Assembly: GCF_000024405.1 (NCBI RefSeq)
Contig: NC_013517.1
Location: 1,488,001 to 1,552,000 of the forward strand
DNA from: Sebaldella termitidis ATCC 33386
GTDB taxonomy: Bacteria > Fusobacteriota > Fusobacteriia > Fusobacteriales > Leptotrichiaceae
Reading direction: 5' to 3'
Length of the DNA: 64,000 bases
Below the pieces are notes generated by a model that made no database searches, was not told where the DNA came from, and saw only the letters and a program-made list of their open reading frames with translations. Numbering within the stretch: the stretch's first letter is position 1; each line of letters opens with the position of its first letter. Position numbers and translations under genes: made by a program. This document shows positions 35,031 through 42,729 of this stretch, one piece after another.

Positions 35031-35036
35031 TATAAT
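35031..35036 (+). promoter_or_regulatory. -10 box for the DKNYY-type gene
   Basis: TGTTATAAT, an extended -10, lies 28 bases before the ATG at 35064. No good -35 box is seen. Confidence 0.4.
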
Positions 35037-35063
35037 AAACAAAAAATTAAGGAGTTATAAATC

Positions 35064-35543
35064 ATGAAGAAAGTAATGTTTTTATTTTTTCTGTTTTCAA
35101 TTACGGCTTTCCCGTGTAAAATGCTGGTAAATCCGGGGAAACCATTTATAATATCAAATAATAAAGTCTATTATACAGAAGCTGGAAATGCAAAGATGGA
35201 GCTGTCAGGGGCAGATTCTGCTGATTTTCAGACTATTTCATATTCTGTGGAATCATGTGAATACAGAGATTACGGGAAAGACAGCCGAAATGTATATTTC
35301 AAAAATACAAAGGTAGAAGGAGCAGATGCCGGGAGTTTTATTATGCTGGAACAGGGCTATTATAAAGATAAAAGATATCTGTATTTTTACGGTAAGAAAC
35401 TGAGAGACAGTGATTCCAGAAAAGAAATAAAATTTATCAAGGATAACAAAGATACGGACTGTATTCCCTGGGGAGACGGCGGCTGTGTTATCAACAACGG
35501 AAATAAATATAAAGACGGGAAAAAATATTTCAAAGGAGCATAA
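35064..35543 (+). CDS. Exported DKNYY-type protein
   Basis: This 159-residue protein starts with a signal sequence (MKKVMFLFFLFSITAFPCK); the Cys at position 18 after a hydrophobic core could be a lipoprotein cysteine, although the lipobox is imperfect. The mature part repeats short units of the DKNYY type (KDSRNVYFKNTKVEGADAGSF, YYKDKRYLYFYGKKLRDSD), which stack as small beta hairpins. Such proteins are common in Fusobacteria; their function is unknown. It has its own promoter and shares a bidirectional terminator with the mannosidase operon. Confidence 0.7.
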   Translation: MKKVMFLFFLFSITAFPCKMLVNPGKPFIISNNKVYYTEAGNAKMELSGADSADFQTISYSVESCEYRDYGKDSRNVYFKNTKVEGADAGSFIMLEQGYYKDKRYLYFYGKKLRDSDSRKEIKFIKDNKDTDCIPWGDGGCVINNGNKYKDGKKYFKGA

Positions 35544-35564
35544 ATATAGTGATTTTTACATATT

Positions 35565-35594
35565 AAAAAATCAGGGGAATTTCCCCTGATTTTA
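35565..35594. terminator. Bidirectional terminator between convergent genes
   Basis: AAAATCAGGGGAA-TTTCCCCTGATTTT is a near-perfect palindrome with A and T runs on both sides. It ends the DKNYY-type gene on the + strand and the mannosidase operon on the - strand. Confidence 0.88.
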
Positions 35595-38276
35595 TATGGT
35601 AATTTTTAAAGTAAGAATCTCTGCATTTTTTAAACCCGGCAGGATATAAGAATTATCCGAAATTTTGAGATTTCCTAAAAATGCCGTTTCTTTCAGGTTA
35701 GTAATAGAAACAGAATTATGCGGGAAATTTATTTTCAGTCTGTTATTTTCAGAAAGCTTCTGAGAAGGATTAAATAATCTCAGAATAATATTTTTATCTC
35801 TTTCTGCTTTTTTCAAAGCTGATACTTCAATATTATTTCCTGTTAATTCAATATACTCTTTTCTTAAAGGTCTGTCTCCTGTTTTTATATCTTCTAAAAA
35901 CTGTTTTACATTAACCGGAGCAGAATAAAGGGATACAAGCCTTTGAATCTGTGTATCAGAATAATTGCCTGAATGAGGAATTATCCCGAATTCAAATTTA
36001 TAATTCCCCGTCATCTGAGAATCAGGCGTATTGAATTCTATTCCGCTCACTCTGCCCGGACGTATTTCGAGATCTGATTTTCCCATTTTTCCTACACTTC
36101 TCATAAGTGTGAGGGCAATAGTGTCGTTATTATAAATTTCATATTCCGGCAGACCGGCAGACAGCACTGCGATTCCTGTTTTACTGTCGGAAATATCAGT
36201 GAATCCCTGCATTGGATATATAGGAAGCGGCTTTGATTTATAGTTCAGCTCTTTCCAGTTTTCAGGGACTGAAATTTGATTATCTCTTTTTATGACTGAA
36301 AAATGGTCTCCTGCATATGATGAATCTGTGGTAACAGGGGCACTGCATAATACCTTTATTATATGATCATGAGAATTATTGTAAAGTTCGGTTTTTACTG
36401 CAATTATTCTTGAAGCAGCTCTTAATGAAACGGTGCTTTTGATTTTCAGTTCTGTCAGTTCTGTATTTCTTCCTGATCTGTCGGGATTTAATGCATTTGG
36501 CACCATCATAACATGTTTTATTTCAAAAGCTGTTTCAAAATTATTTTCATACAGCTTAGTTATTTCTGCTTTCAGGTTTTCAGTAGTAAAAATTCTGTCA
36601 TTTTTTGGAGGAGAATAGTCGTATTCATCTCCGTCATCACCTTTTTCTTCATATGTCAAAGCCGAAAATTTTTCTCCGCTTTCTTTTTCAAAAATATCTA
36701 AAGAACCGTTTTCCTTGATATTTATTTTCAGATATTCATTTTCCAGCTGATTTTCATGAGAGGATACCAGCTTTTCATTATTGTTCGCTGCTTCATTCTC
36801 ACGTATATCAATAACTTCATAGCCGCCTGCCGGAAGAAAATCAGAAGAAATTATGATTTTATTTTTCCAGAAGACATATTTTGGATTTTTGCTGTAAGAA
36901 TCCAGAATATAATTTTCTGATGCGATGTCCATGGCAAGACTTATATCAGTCTCTGAAAGATCTGTATTTAGAGATGAAACAATCTCATAAGGAATCTTTT
37001 TACCTGCAGAAGTATAAATAGAGAATTCCTTTTCCTTTGTGTATACTGTAATTTCGATAAATTTTTCCCTTTTATAAGGGAGTGTATTAACAAGAAGAAC
37101 TGCTCTGCCTTTTATTTGGGAAAGATCAAGCTCTCTTTCCATATATCTGAAAAACATGTTTTCCAGCTCTTTGTTTATCTGTCCTGAGTACTTGAATCTG
37201 TTCATAATATCATCGTGGCTTTCATCTGTACAGCATGTGCATATACTGTCATGTGCCTGATTTTCAAAAAGATATTTCCATGATTTATTAATCAGTCCGT
37301 TGGAATAAATACCATTTTCAAGATATGCAAATGTCGAAAGAGGCTCAATAACAGAAGAAATTTTATATTCAAGTGTTTTATTCAGGTATTTTATATCCAT
37401 TCTGCTGGAAGAATCACCGAAATGAACTCTTTGTTCCTTCGGGTTTCTTAATTCACCGTGAAGCACCTGTAATTTTCTGCTGCTTTTCTTCAATGCATTT
37501 TTTATATCTTTAGTTAATAATTCAGGATTTGATATTTTTATATTTAAATCATAATTATTTTTTTTGAAATATTCATTTGCATAATTGATGATATCGGGAA
37601 GACCATTTTGTATAGTTGTATGATCACCTCCGCCCATAAGCATAACTTCGCCGTCTTTAAATCTGTCAGCTATTTTTTCTTCGGTTTCCAGAATTTTTTT
37701 TACGGCATTTTCCTTATCAGCGGGAAGATATCTGTTATAGCCGTATCCCAGCGGGAAATGTATGCCAAGTATCTCCGAGCCGTCAGGTGACTGCCAGGAA
37801 AATACCGAATCATCAATGTCGTCACAGGCAATTCCCCGCCATACAAGAACAGATTTCAGATCAAAGCCGTTTAATATCTGGGGAAGCTGTGCAGACTGAC
37901 CGAAGGAATCAGGAATATAGCCTGTCTCCATAGAGTGCCCCATGTCATCTGCTATATTAGAGCCTATTAAAAGATTTCTGACAAGGGATTCTCCGCTGAT
38001 AAGATAAAAATCCGGCTGTGTATACCAAGGACCTACAAAGAGCCTTTTATCAGAAATTAATTTTTTCAGTCTTTCTCTGTTTTCGGGATATACTGTGAGA
38101 TAATCATCAAGAATGGAAGTCTGGGCATCATACATAAAATAGTCAAAATTTTTGTCATTTTCCATAGTGTCCAGAAGAATTTCCATACTATAGCCAAGTC
38201 TTACCCTGAAAGCTTCAAAGGTTTTGTGCCATTCTCTGTCCCAGTGAGTATGGGGAATGTAATGTAAATTTTTCAT
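35592..38276 (-). CDS. mngB: GH38 alpha-mannosidase, mannosylglycerate hydrolase-like
   Basis: The 894-residue enzyme is a glycoside hydrolase family 38 alpha-mannosidase. The N terminus has HYIPHTHWDREWH, the zinc-binding HxHxD-like start of the family, and GYIPDSFGQSAQLPQIL contains the nucleophile Asp region. A further zinc His is likely in ENQAHDSICTCCTDESHDD. The C-terminal half is the beta-rich GH38 domain. It lacks a signal peptide, so it works in the cytoplasm on a sugar imported by the PTS encoded upstream. In E. coli the same pairing (MngA/MngB) degrades mannosylglycerate; the exact substrate here is inferred. Confidence 0.85.
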   Translation of the reverse strand: MKNLHYIPHTHWDREWHKTFEAFRVRLGYSMEILLDTMENDKNFDYFMYDAQTSILDDYLTVYPENRERLKKLISDKRLFVGPWYTQPDFYLISGESLVRNLLIGSNIADDMGHSMETGYIPDSFGQSAQLPQILNGFDLKSVLVWRGIACDDIDDSVFSWQSPDGSEILGIHFPLGYGYNRYLPADKENAVKKILETEEKIADRFKDGEVMLMGGGDHTTIQNGLPDIINYANEYFKKNNYDLNIKISNPELLTKDIKNALKKSSRKLQVLHGELRNPKEQRVHFGDSSSRMDIKYLNKTLEYKISSVIEPLSTFAYLENGIYSNGLINKSWKYLFENQAHDSICTCCTDESHDDIMNRFKYSGQINKELENMFFRYMERELDLSQIKGRAVLLVNTLPYKREKFIEITVYTKEKEFSIYTSAGKKIPYEIVSSLNTDLSETDISLAMDIASENYILDSYSKNPKYVFWKNKIIISSDFLPAGGYEVIDIRENEAANNNEKLVSSHENQLENEYLKINIKENGSLDIFEKESGEKFSALTYEEKGDDGDEYDYSPPKNDRIFTTENLKAEITKLYENNFETAFEIKHVMMVPNALNPDRSGRNTELTELKIKSTVSLRAASRIIAVKTELYNNSHDHIIKVLCSAPVTTDSSYAGDHFSVIKRDNQISVPENWKELNYKSKPLPIYPMQGFTDISDSKTGIAVLSAGLPEYEIYNNDTIALTLMRSVGKMGKSDLEIRPGRVSGIEFNTPDSQMTGNYKFEFGIIPHSGNYSDTQIQRLVSLYSAPVNVKQFLEDIKTGDRPLRKEYIELTGNNIEVSALKKAERDKNIILRLFNPSQKLSENNRLKINFPHNSVSITNLKETAFLGNLKISDNSYILPGLKNAEILTLKITI

Positions 38277-38297
38277 TTGCGTCTCCTTTTTATTATA

Positions 38298-38352
38298 ATG
38301 CCAATACTCTGACAGGGACTGGTATTCTTAATCTCTGTCTGAGTATTGGCAT
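38298..38352. other. Long inverted repeat between PTS IIC and mannosidase genes
   Basis: Arms of 18 bases (starting ATGCCAATACTC) pair with one mismatch around a 19-base loop. On the - strand transcript no T run follows, so it is not a terminator for the operon; it may stabilise or cut the mRNA between the transporter and enzyme cistrons. On the + strand it is followed by ATTTTTGTTTT. Confidence 0.65.
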
Positions 38353-38379
38353 ATTTTTGTTTTGTTATAAAATTAGAAT

Positions 38380-39438
38380 TTATTCGGCAGCCAGCTCTTG
38401 AGCCGGTTTTCTGAGAAGTATATTTGCAAAAGCTATAAAAAATGCACCGATAAATATAGATAAAACATACAGCGGCCATTTTTCCACAGTAAACCATCCG
38501 TAAAAACCTGAAATAGGCGCGGGGTTATTTGCTCCGAACATGACTGCAAGAGCAGAAGCCAGTGCTGAGCCTATTACATTTATAGGAATTACTTTTAACG
38601 GAGATTCTATGGCAAAAGGTATTGCACCTTCTGAAATACCGACAAGTCCCATTAAAATAGAAGACTTTCCGGCTTCAAGCATAGATTCGTCATACTTTTT
38701 CTTTGACAGAAGAGTAGCGATTCCCAAGCCTATAGGAGGAACAATTATTGCTACCTGAGCAGCAGTATTGGGTGTAGTGATTCCGGAAGTAAGAAGAGCC
38801 ATGGCTGTAGTAACCGCTGCTTTATTAACAGGGCCGCCGAGATCAAAACCGACCATTCCGCCGATAATAGCAGCAAGAACGATTTTATTTGTACCTGTCA
38901 TACTTGTAAGCCATAATTCAAGAGCTCTGTTAATGCCGGCAAGCGGTGCTCCCACGACATACTGCATAAGAAGGCAGGTAACGAGAGTTCCCAAAACAGG
39001 TGCCAGAAAAATAGCCGTAATACCTGCTGCAAAATCAGGAAGCTGCATTTTTTCTAGAATAAATTTTACTGTGTATCCTGCAAGTATACCTGCGGCAAGT
39101 GCTCCTAGAAATCCGGTATTCATATTTTTAGCAAGAAGCCCTGCTACGAATCCCGGTACTATTCCAGGTCTGTCTATAATGGAAAAAGCTATAAATCCTG
39201 CAATAAACGGAAGCATCAGCCCAAGCGCAAGACCGCCTATACCATCCATAGTATGAAAAAGCTTTACCAGTGCATGACTGCTTTCAGCGTGTGAAGCATC
39301 CCATATATCCACGACTCCGTAAAAAGAAGAACCTATTCTGGCTATTCCCATGATCACAGCTCCGGCTATTACTAACGGAATCATATATGAGATTCCTGTT
39401 AAAAAGTGTCTTTTTAAATCAATAAAAAAATTTTTCAT
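38380..39438 (-). CDS. PTS fructose-type IIC permease
   Basis: This 352-residue membrane protein is the sugar channel of a fructose-family PTS. It has multiple hydrophobic segments and the conserved loops GFDLGGPVNKAA and GISEGAIPFAI, typical of IIC-Fru. The start codon with AGGAGGAAAC upstream at 39438 is chosen over an in-frame ATG at 39462. It is a separate chain, whereas E. coli FruA and MngA are fused proteins. Together with IIA, IIB and the mannosidase it forms a four-gene operon. Confidence 0.9.
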   Translation of the reverse strand: MKNFFIDLKRHFLTGISYMIPLVIAGAVIMGIARIGSSFYGVVDIWDASHAESSHALVKLFHTMDGIGGLALGLMLPFIAGFIAFSIIDRPGIVPGFVAGLLAKNMNTGFLGALAAGILAGYTVKFILEKMQLPDFAAGITAIFLAPVLGTLVTCLLMQYVVGAPLAGINRALELWLTSMTGTNKIVLAAIIGGMVGFDLGGPVNKAAVTTAMALLTSGITTPNTAAQVAIIVPPIGLGIATLLSKKKYDESMLEAGKSSILMGLVGISEGAIPFAIESPLKVIPINVIGSALASALAVMFGANNPAPISGFYGWFTVEKWPLYVLSIFIGAFFIAFANILLRKPAQELAAE

Positions 39439-39508
39439 GTTTCCTCCTAAAATTAATTTCAAAATAACAGATAAAATCGCTTGTATTCATTTTTTAGAGT
39501 ATGACAAA

Positions 39509-39814
39509 TTATAATGCCAGAGCATCATTGATAGCTTTTTCAGCATTTTTGATAGCTTCCTTTACAGAAATTTTGTGTATGATTTTATCCTTAAATCTTT
39601 CTTCTTCTCTTACTTTAGTCTCCACTGCAAATATAACAGCATCAGCATCAGCGATTTCCTGTACAGTGATTTTGTTTTTTATTCCGGTAGCACCCTGAGT
39701 TTCCACCTTTATATCATAATTTAATTTTTTTCCTGCAGTTTCAAGAGCTTTGGCAGCCATAAAAGTATGGGCTATCCCTGTAGGACAGGCAGTAATTGCA
39801 ACTATTTTTTTCAT
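39509..39814 (-). CDS. PTS fructose-type IIB
   Basis: The 101-residue IIB domain has the active-site loop ACPTGIAHTFMAA with the phosphorylated Cys near residue 9, followed by VETQGATGIKN. It takes phosphate from IIA and gives it to the sugar during transport. Its start overlaps the end of the IIA gene (ATGA). Confidence 0.92.
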   Translation of the reverse strand: MKKIVAITACPTGIAHTFMAAKALETAGKKLNYDIKVETQGATGIKNKITVQEIADADAVIFAVETKVREEERFKDKIIHKISVKEAIKNAEKAINDALAL

Positions 39815-40266
39815 TTGGAATCCTCCTTTTCTGTAATAATCTTATAAATTTCATTTTTGCTGTCAGAATTTTTTATATTGGAAATAAAGTCTTCCTCCAT
39901 AATTTTTGATGCAAGCTCGGACAGTATCTCTATATGTGTGTCTGAGGAATCTTTTTTTACTGCAAGCATAAAGATAATATCGATTTCTTCTTTTGTTTCA
40001 AAATTCCATATAACCGGTTTTTTCAGAGTAGCAATACAGACCGAGTTTTCTATTACCGTTTCTGACCGTCCATGCGGTATAGCAGTATATTCTCCCACTT
40101 CTGTAGTAGATTCATTTTCTCTTTCATATATGGAGTCTCTGAATTCTGATAAAGAATTTATTCTGTTTTCTTTATCCAGCATACAGATAAGCTGTTCAAT
40201 TGCCGAATCCTTGGAGTCTGCCTCCAGATTCACGGCAATTAGTCTTTCACTGTAAAGATTTGACAT
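39811..40266 (-). CDS. PTS fructose-type IIA
   Basis: The 151-residue IIA domain has the phosphohistidine motif TAIPHGRSETV near residue 65 and the HIEILSELASKI helix. It receives phosphate from HPr. It is the first gene of the operon IIA-IIB-IIC-mannosidase. A promoter lies about 120 bases upstream. Confidence 0.92.
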   Translation of the reverse strand: MSNLYSERLIAVNLEADSKDSAIEQLICMLDKENRINSLSEFRDSIYERENESTTEVGEYTAIPHGRSETVIENSVCIATLKKPVIWNFETKEEIDIIFMLAVKKDSSDTHIEILSELASKIMEEDFISNIKNSDSKNEIYKIITEKEDSK

Positions 40267-40381
40267 AGCAGTTTCCTTTCTGATATTTATAAAAACTCAT
40301 GAGTATTTTTATATATAACTCCTTTGGCTGTAAAAAGGATTTTAGTGATCAGCTTTTGTAGCACAGCTTATTCACACTAGA

Positions 40382-40409
40382 AGTATATAATGAAAAAATA
40401 TATAGTCAA
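40382..40409 (-). promoter_or_regulatory. Promoter of the mannoside PTS operon (TTGACT-16-TATACT)
   Basis: On the - strand TTGACT (40404-40409) and TATACT (40382-40387) are 16 bases apart. The leader of about 108 bases includes the palindrome ACTCATGAGT. No regulator gene is adjacent. Confidence 0.6.
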
Positions 40410-40460
40410 TCAAAAATTGACAGATTATTTTTTTCAGTCGTCTTTGGAAATAAAAAAAAC

Positions 40461-40498
40461 TTGAAAAATAAACCTAAAAAAACTATAATCAATTATAG
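40461..40498 (+). promoter_or_regulatory. Promoter with palindromic operator over the -10 box of the rep gene
   Basis: TTGAAA (40461-40466), 17 bases, then TATAAT (40484-40489). The -10 lies within the perfect palindrome CTATAATCAATTATAG (40483-40498), a natural site for autorepression. The TTG of the -35 box could be mistaken for a start codon of the gene. Confidence 0.65.
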
Positions 40499-40541
40499 AC
40501 GACGAAAAAATATTATTGAATCGTTATATAGGAGGCGGTCT

Positions 40542-41696
40542 GTGAATAAAAAATTTTCAAACAGGATAAAAATGTCACTGTCTTTGAGTAAGCAGCAAAA
40601 AAAGCTCTTCAAATACCTGTTTCTTGAAGCTAAAAAGGTATATGAGGAAGATAAAAATATTATAGAGTTCAAACTTGAGATAAAAAAAATATTCAGATAC
40701 TTAAATGTAAGATATAATATTATCGAAATTTTTGAATTTGAAAAAAATCTTGAGAAAATTTTGGAGAATAAAATAATTTATACAGTTATCTCTGCTGATA
40801 ATACTGAAATTATGCGGGGAAGATTTAATCTTTTAAGCTCTTACAGCATACAGCAGGATATTCTCAGCTATGTATTTCCGAAAGAAATACTGGAAAGCAC
40901 CGGAGAGGAAAATTATTTTTCGGCACTGGATTTTCTTGTTTCTATAGAGCTGGAGCTGGAAAGAAGTCTTATATTATATAAAGAGCTAAGCAGAAGTCTG
41001 GATTCCATCAAAAGAAAAAACAGCGTGGAGATAGAACTGGAAAAATATAAAGAACTAATGGATGCTGCTGATATGTATAAGAGAATGTATGATCTTGAAA
41101 GAAAAATTATAGAGCCGACATTAAAGGATATAAACAGCTATTCACAGTATTTTATATCCGTGGATAAAATAAAAGAGAATAATAATCCTAAGAGTAAAGT
41201 AAAATCTCTTGTTTTTCATATATATTTAAAAGAGGATAATGAAAAGATACAGCATCTTCTGAATATGTTTCCGGCAGATATCAGAAATAAAAACTCTGTA
41301 AGGGAGAAAACCGAGGATTTTTATTACAGGGAAGGATATGATTTCGTATATAAGGTAATAAAATATTCCAAAGAAAAGCACGGGAATCTTGCTCTGGAAG
41401 ATATGTTCTTTAAGACGCTTGATGAAATATATGTGGAGAATAAAGAAGAAACCGAGGGATTTATGCTGTATGAGGATATAAAAGACGGTCTTGAAAAATT
41501 TTCAAAATTTAAAAACAGAATGGGGAGAGTACTGCTTCAGACAAGATTCGAGCTTCCCGTACTTTTGGACATATTAAACACTCTTGCTATTGAAAAGAAT
41601 CTGAAGTATGAAAATAAATATTATAAAATAACAGCCTGTTATTCCGAAAATCCTGAGAAGAGATTCATAAAAATATACAAAAATACAAAAAAATAA
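40542..41696 (+). CDS. Rep_3-like replication initiator protein (plasmid type)
   Basis: GTG 40542 behind GGAGG is the best start; a longer frame from 40461 runs through the promoter. The 384-residue product resembles Rep_3/RepB plasmid initiators with two winged helices: LSLSKQQKKLFKYLFLEA near the start, IMRGRFNLLSSYSIQQDILSYVF in the first, and LERKIIEPTLKDINSYSQYFISVDKI in the second, where RKIIEP-x-LKDIN fits the family signature. A C-terminal extension of about 150 residues is not assigned. Initiators usually bind iterons and repress their own promoter; a palindrome covers the -10 box here. A plasmid-like gene in the chromosome suggests a remnant of an integrated element. Confidence 0.55.
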   Translation: MNKKFSNRIKMSLSLSKQQKKLFKYLFLEAKKVYEEDKNIIEFKLEIKKIFRYLNVRYNIIEIFEFEKNLEKILENKIIYTVISADNTEIMRGRFNLLSSYSIQQDILSYVFPKEILESTGEENYFSALDFLVSIELELERSLILYKELSRSLDSIKRKNSVEIELEKYKELMDAADMYKRMYDLERKIIEPTLKDINSYSQYFISVDKIKENNNPKSKVKSLVFHIYLKEDNEKIQHLLNMFPADIRNKNSVREKTEDFYYREGYDFVYKVIKYSKEKHGNLALEDMFFKTLDEIYVENKEETEGFMLYEDIKDGLEKFSKFKNRMGRVLLQTRFELPVLLDILNTLAIEKNLKYENKYYKITACYSENPEKRFIKIYKNTKK

Positions 41697-41724
41697 AAAA
41701 GTTCACACTAATATCACATTGTAA

Positions 41725-41733
41725 TGGTATAAT
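41725..41733 (+). promoter_or_regulatory. Extended -10 promoter of the FadA-like gene
   Basis: TGGTATAAT is an extended -10 box 31 bases before the ATG at 41765. The -35 region (CACACT at 18 bases) is weak. Confidence 0.5.
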
Positions 41734-41764
41734 TATTCTAACAGAAAAAATACCGGAGGTAGAT

Positions 41765-42187
41765 ATGAAAAAAAAATTAGCTGTTTTATTTATTTTGTTT
41801 GCTGCTGTTTTAACAGCGGGGAGTGTATCAGAGGATTTGGTAAAAAAGCAGAATAAAATAAATGAAAAACAGAGAAAGATAGATGAGAAAAAAAAGCTGA
41901 ATCAGATAAAGTACAAGGATAACAAAGGAAAGCTCGCAGCAAAAAATGCAGAGCTTGAATTTGACCAGAGAGAAGTGGACTATGACAAGGCAAAATTAAA
42001 GTTCATGAAGGATAATAAGGATCTTCTGGTAAAAATAGAAAATAAAAAAACAGAAATACATTATGAAAAAAGAAAGAATAATCCAGACTGGGCAAAAATA
42101 GATAAAATGATTTCCGAAAGAGAAGCACTTGAAGATAAGTACAGAGATAAAGAATTAAAATTTGAGACAAATTATGCCAAAAAATAG
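41765..42187 (+). CDS. Secreted coiled-coil protein, FadA-like adhesin candidate
   Basis: This 140-residue protein has a signal peptide (MKKKLAVLFILFAAVLTAGS, likely cleaved after residue 20) and a mature part that is nearly all charged alpha helix (KQNKINEKQRKIDEKKKL ... KFMKDNKDLLVKIENKK). Size, signal and helical hairpin-like layout recall the FadA adhesins of Fusobacterium, which bind host cadherins, but clear sequence identity cannot be shown by eye. It lies just upstream of a giant autotransporter, a neighbourhood seen for FadA-like proteins in this group. A periplasmic chaperone (Skp-like) is another option. Confidence 0.55.
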   Translation: MKKKLAVLFILFAAVLTAGSVSEDLVKKQNKINEKQRKIDEKKKLNQIKYKDNKGKLAAKNAELEFDQREVDYDKAKLKFMKDNKDLLVKIENKKTEIHYEKRKNNPDWAKIDKMISEREALEDKYRDKELKFETNYAKK

Positions 42188-42198
42188 AAACAGAAGAA

Positions 42199-42228
42199 TA
42201 AGCCGGTGAGAAATGCCGGTTTTTTTTA
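42199..42228 (+). terminator. Intrinsic terminator after the FadA-like gene
   Basis: CCGG-loop-CCGG with flanking AA/TT pairs and a bulge is followed by eight T. It shows that the autotransporter is transcribed separately. Confidence 0.65.
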
Positions 42229-42229
42229 T

Positions 42230-42729
42230 TGCTGATTTTTAATTATTTTAAGAAGGGAAATTATTAAATAGACTGAATATACTATGAAAATTATAGTTTT
42301 GAAAGAGTAAATATTATTATTTTAGAAAATAAATTTATAAAAGCAAAAAAATATAAAAAAGTTGGAAGTACGACAATTTCTTTATTTGAAATAAATTTTG
42401 TTTTATACTTCTAAACTAATTAAAACAGAGTTTGGATATAATTTTGAATTGCCTTAGAAAATAAAGCTTGTAAGTAATATTTTATGAAATCGATTACTTA
42501 TCTGACAATAAAATTATGTTTATATTATTTAAATATAATTTTTATATTAAATAATATAAAAGGATAAATAAAGTCAATTGACAGCTTGTATTGTTTTTAG
42601 TATTATTAAATGGGAAGTAATGAAAGAATATAAATTAGTTTTGAAGTAATGTAAGAATATTAAAAAATAAAATTTTATGAAAGGAGATTAAAAATAAATA
42701 TATAATTATAAAATACTTAAGGAGGAAAT
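42230..42729 (+). promoter_or_regulatory. AT-rich leader of the first autotransporter with strong promoter
   Basis: This 500-bp gap has no gene. TTGACA (42578-42583), 17 bases, TATTAT (42601-42606) form a strong promoter giving a leader of about 115 bases. An inverted repeat TAAGTAAT/ATTACTTA (42471-42478 and 42493-42500) lies 80-100 bases upstream and may be an operator. The rest is AT-rich without visible structure. Confidence 0.55.

Noticed and set aside
38768-39256. Open frame of 162 codons on the + strand opposite the PTS IIC gene
   Set aside because: It is the complement of a clear IIC gene, has no ribosome site and shows a low-complexity Ala/Pro/Ile composition typical of a reverse-strand shadow.
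39857-40255. Open frame of 132 codons on the + strand opposite PTS IIA
   Set aside because: It lies fully opposite a gene with a recognisable phosphohistidine motif and has no start signals.
40461-40541. TTG start for the Rep_3-like protein
   Set aside because: This TTG is part of a -35 box (TTGAAA-17-TATAAT), so it would lie upstream of the transcript; GTG 40542 has GGAGG.
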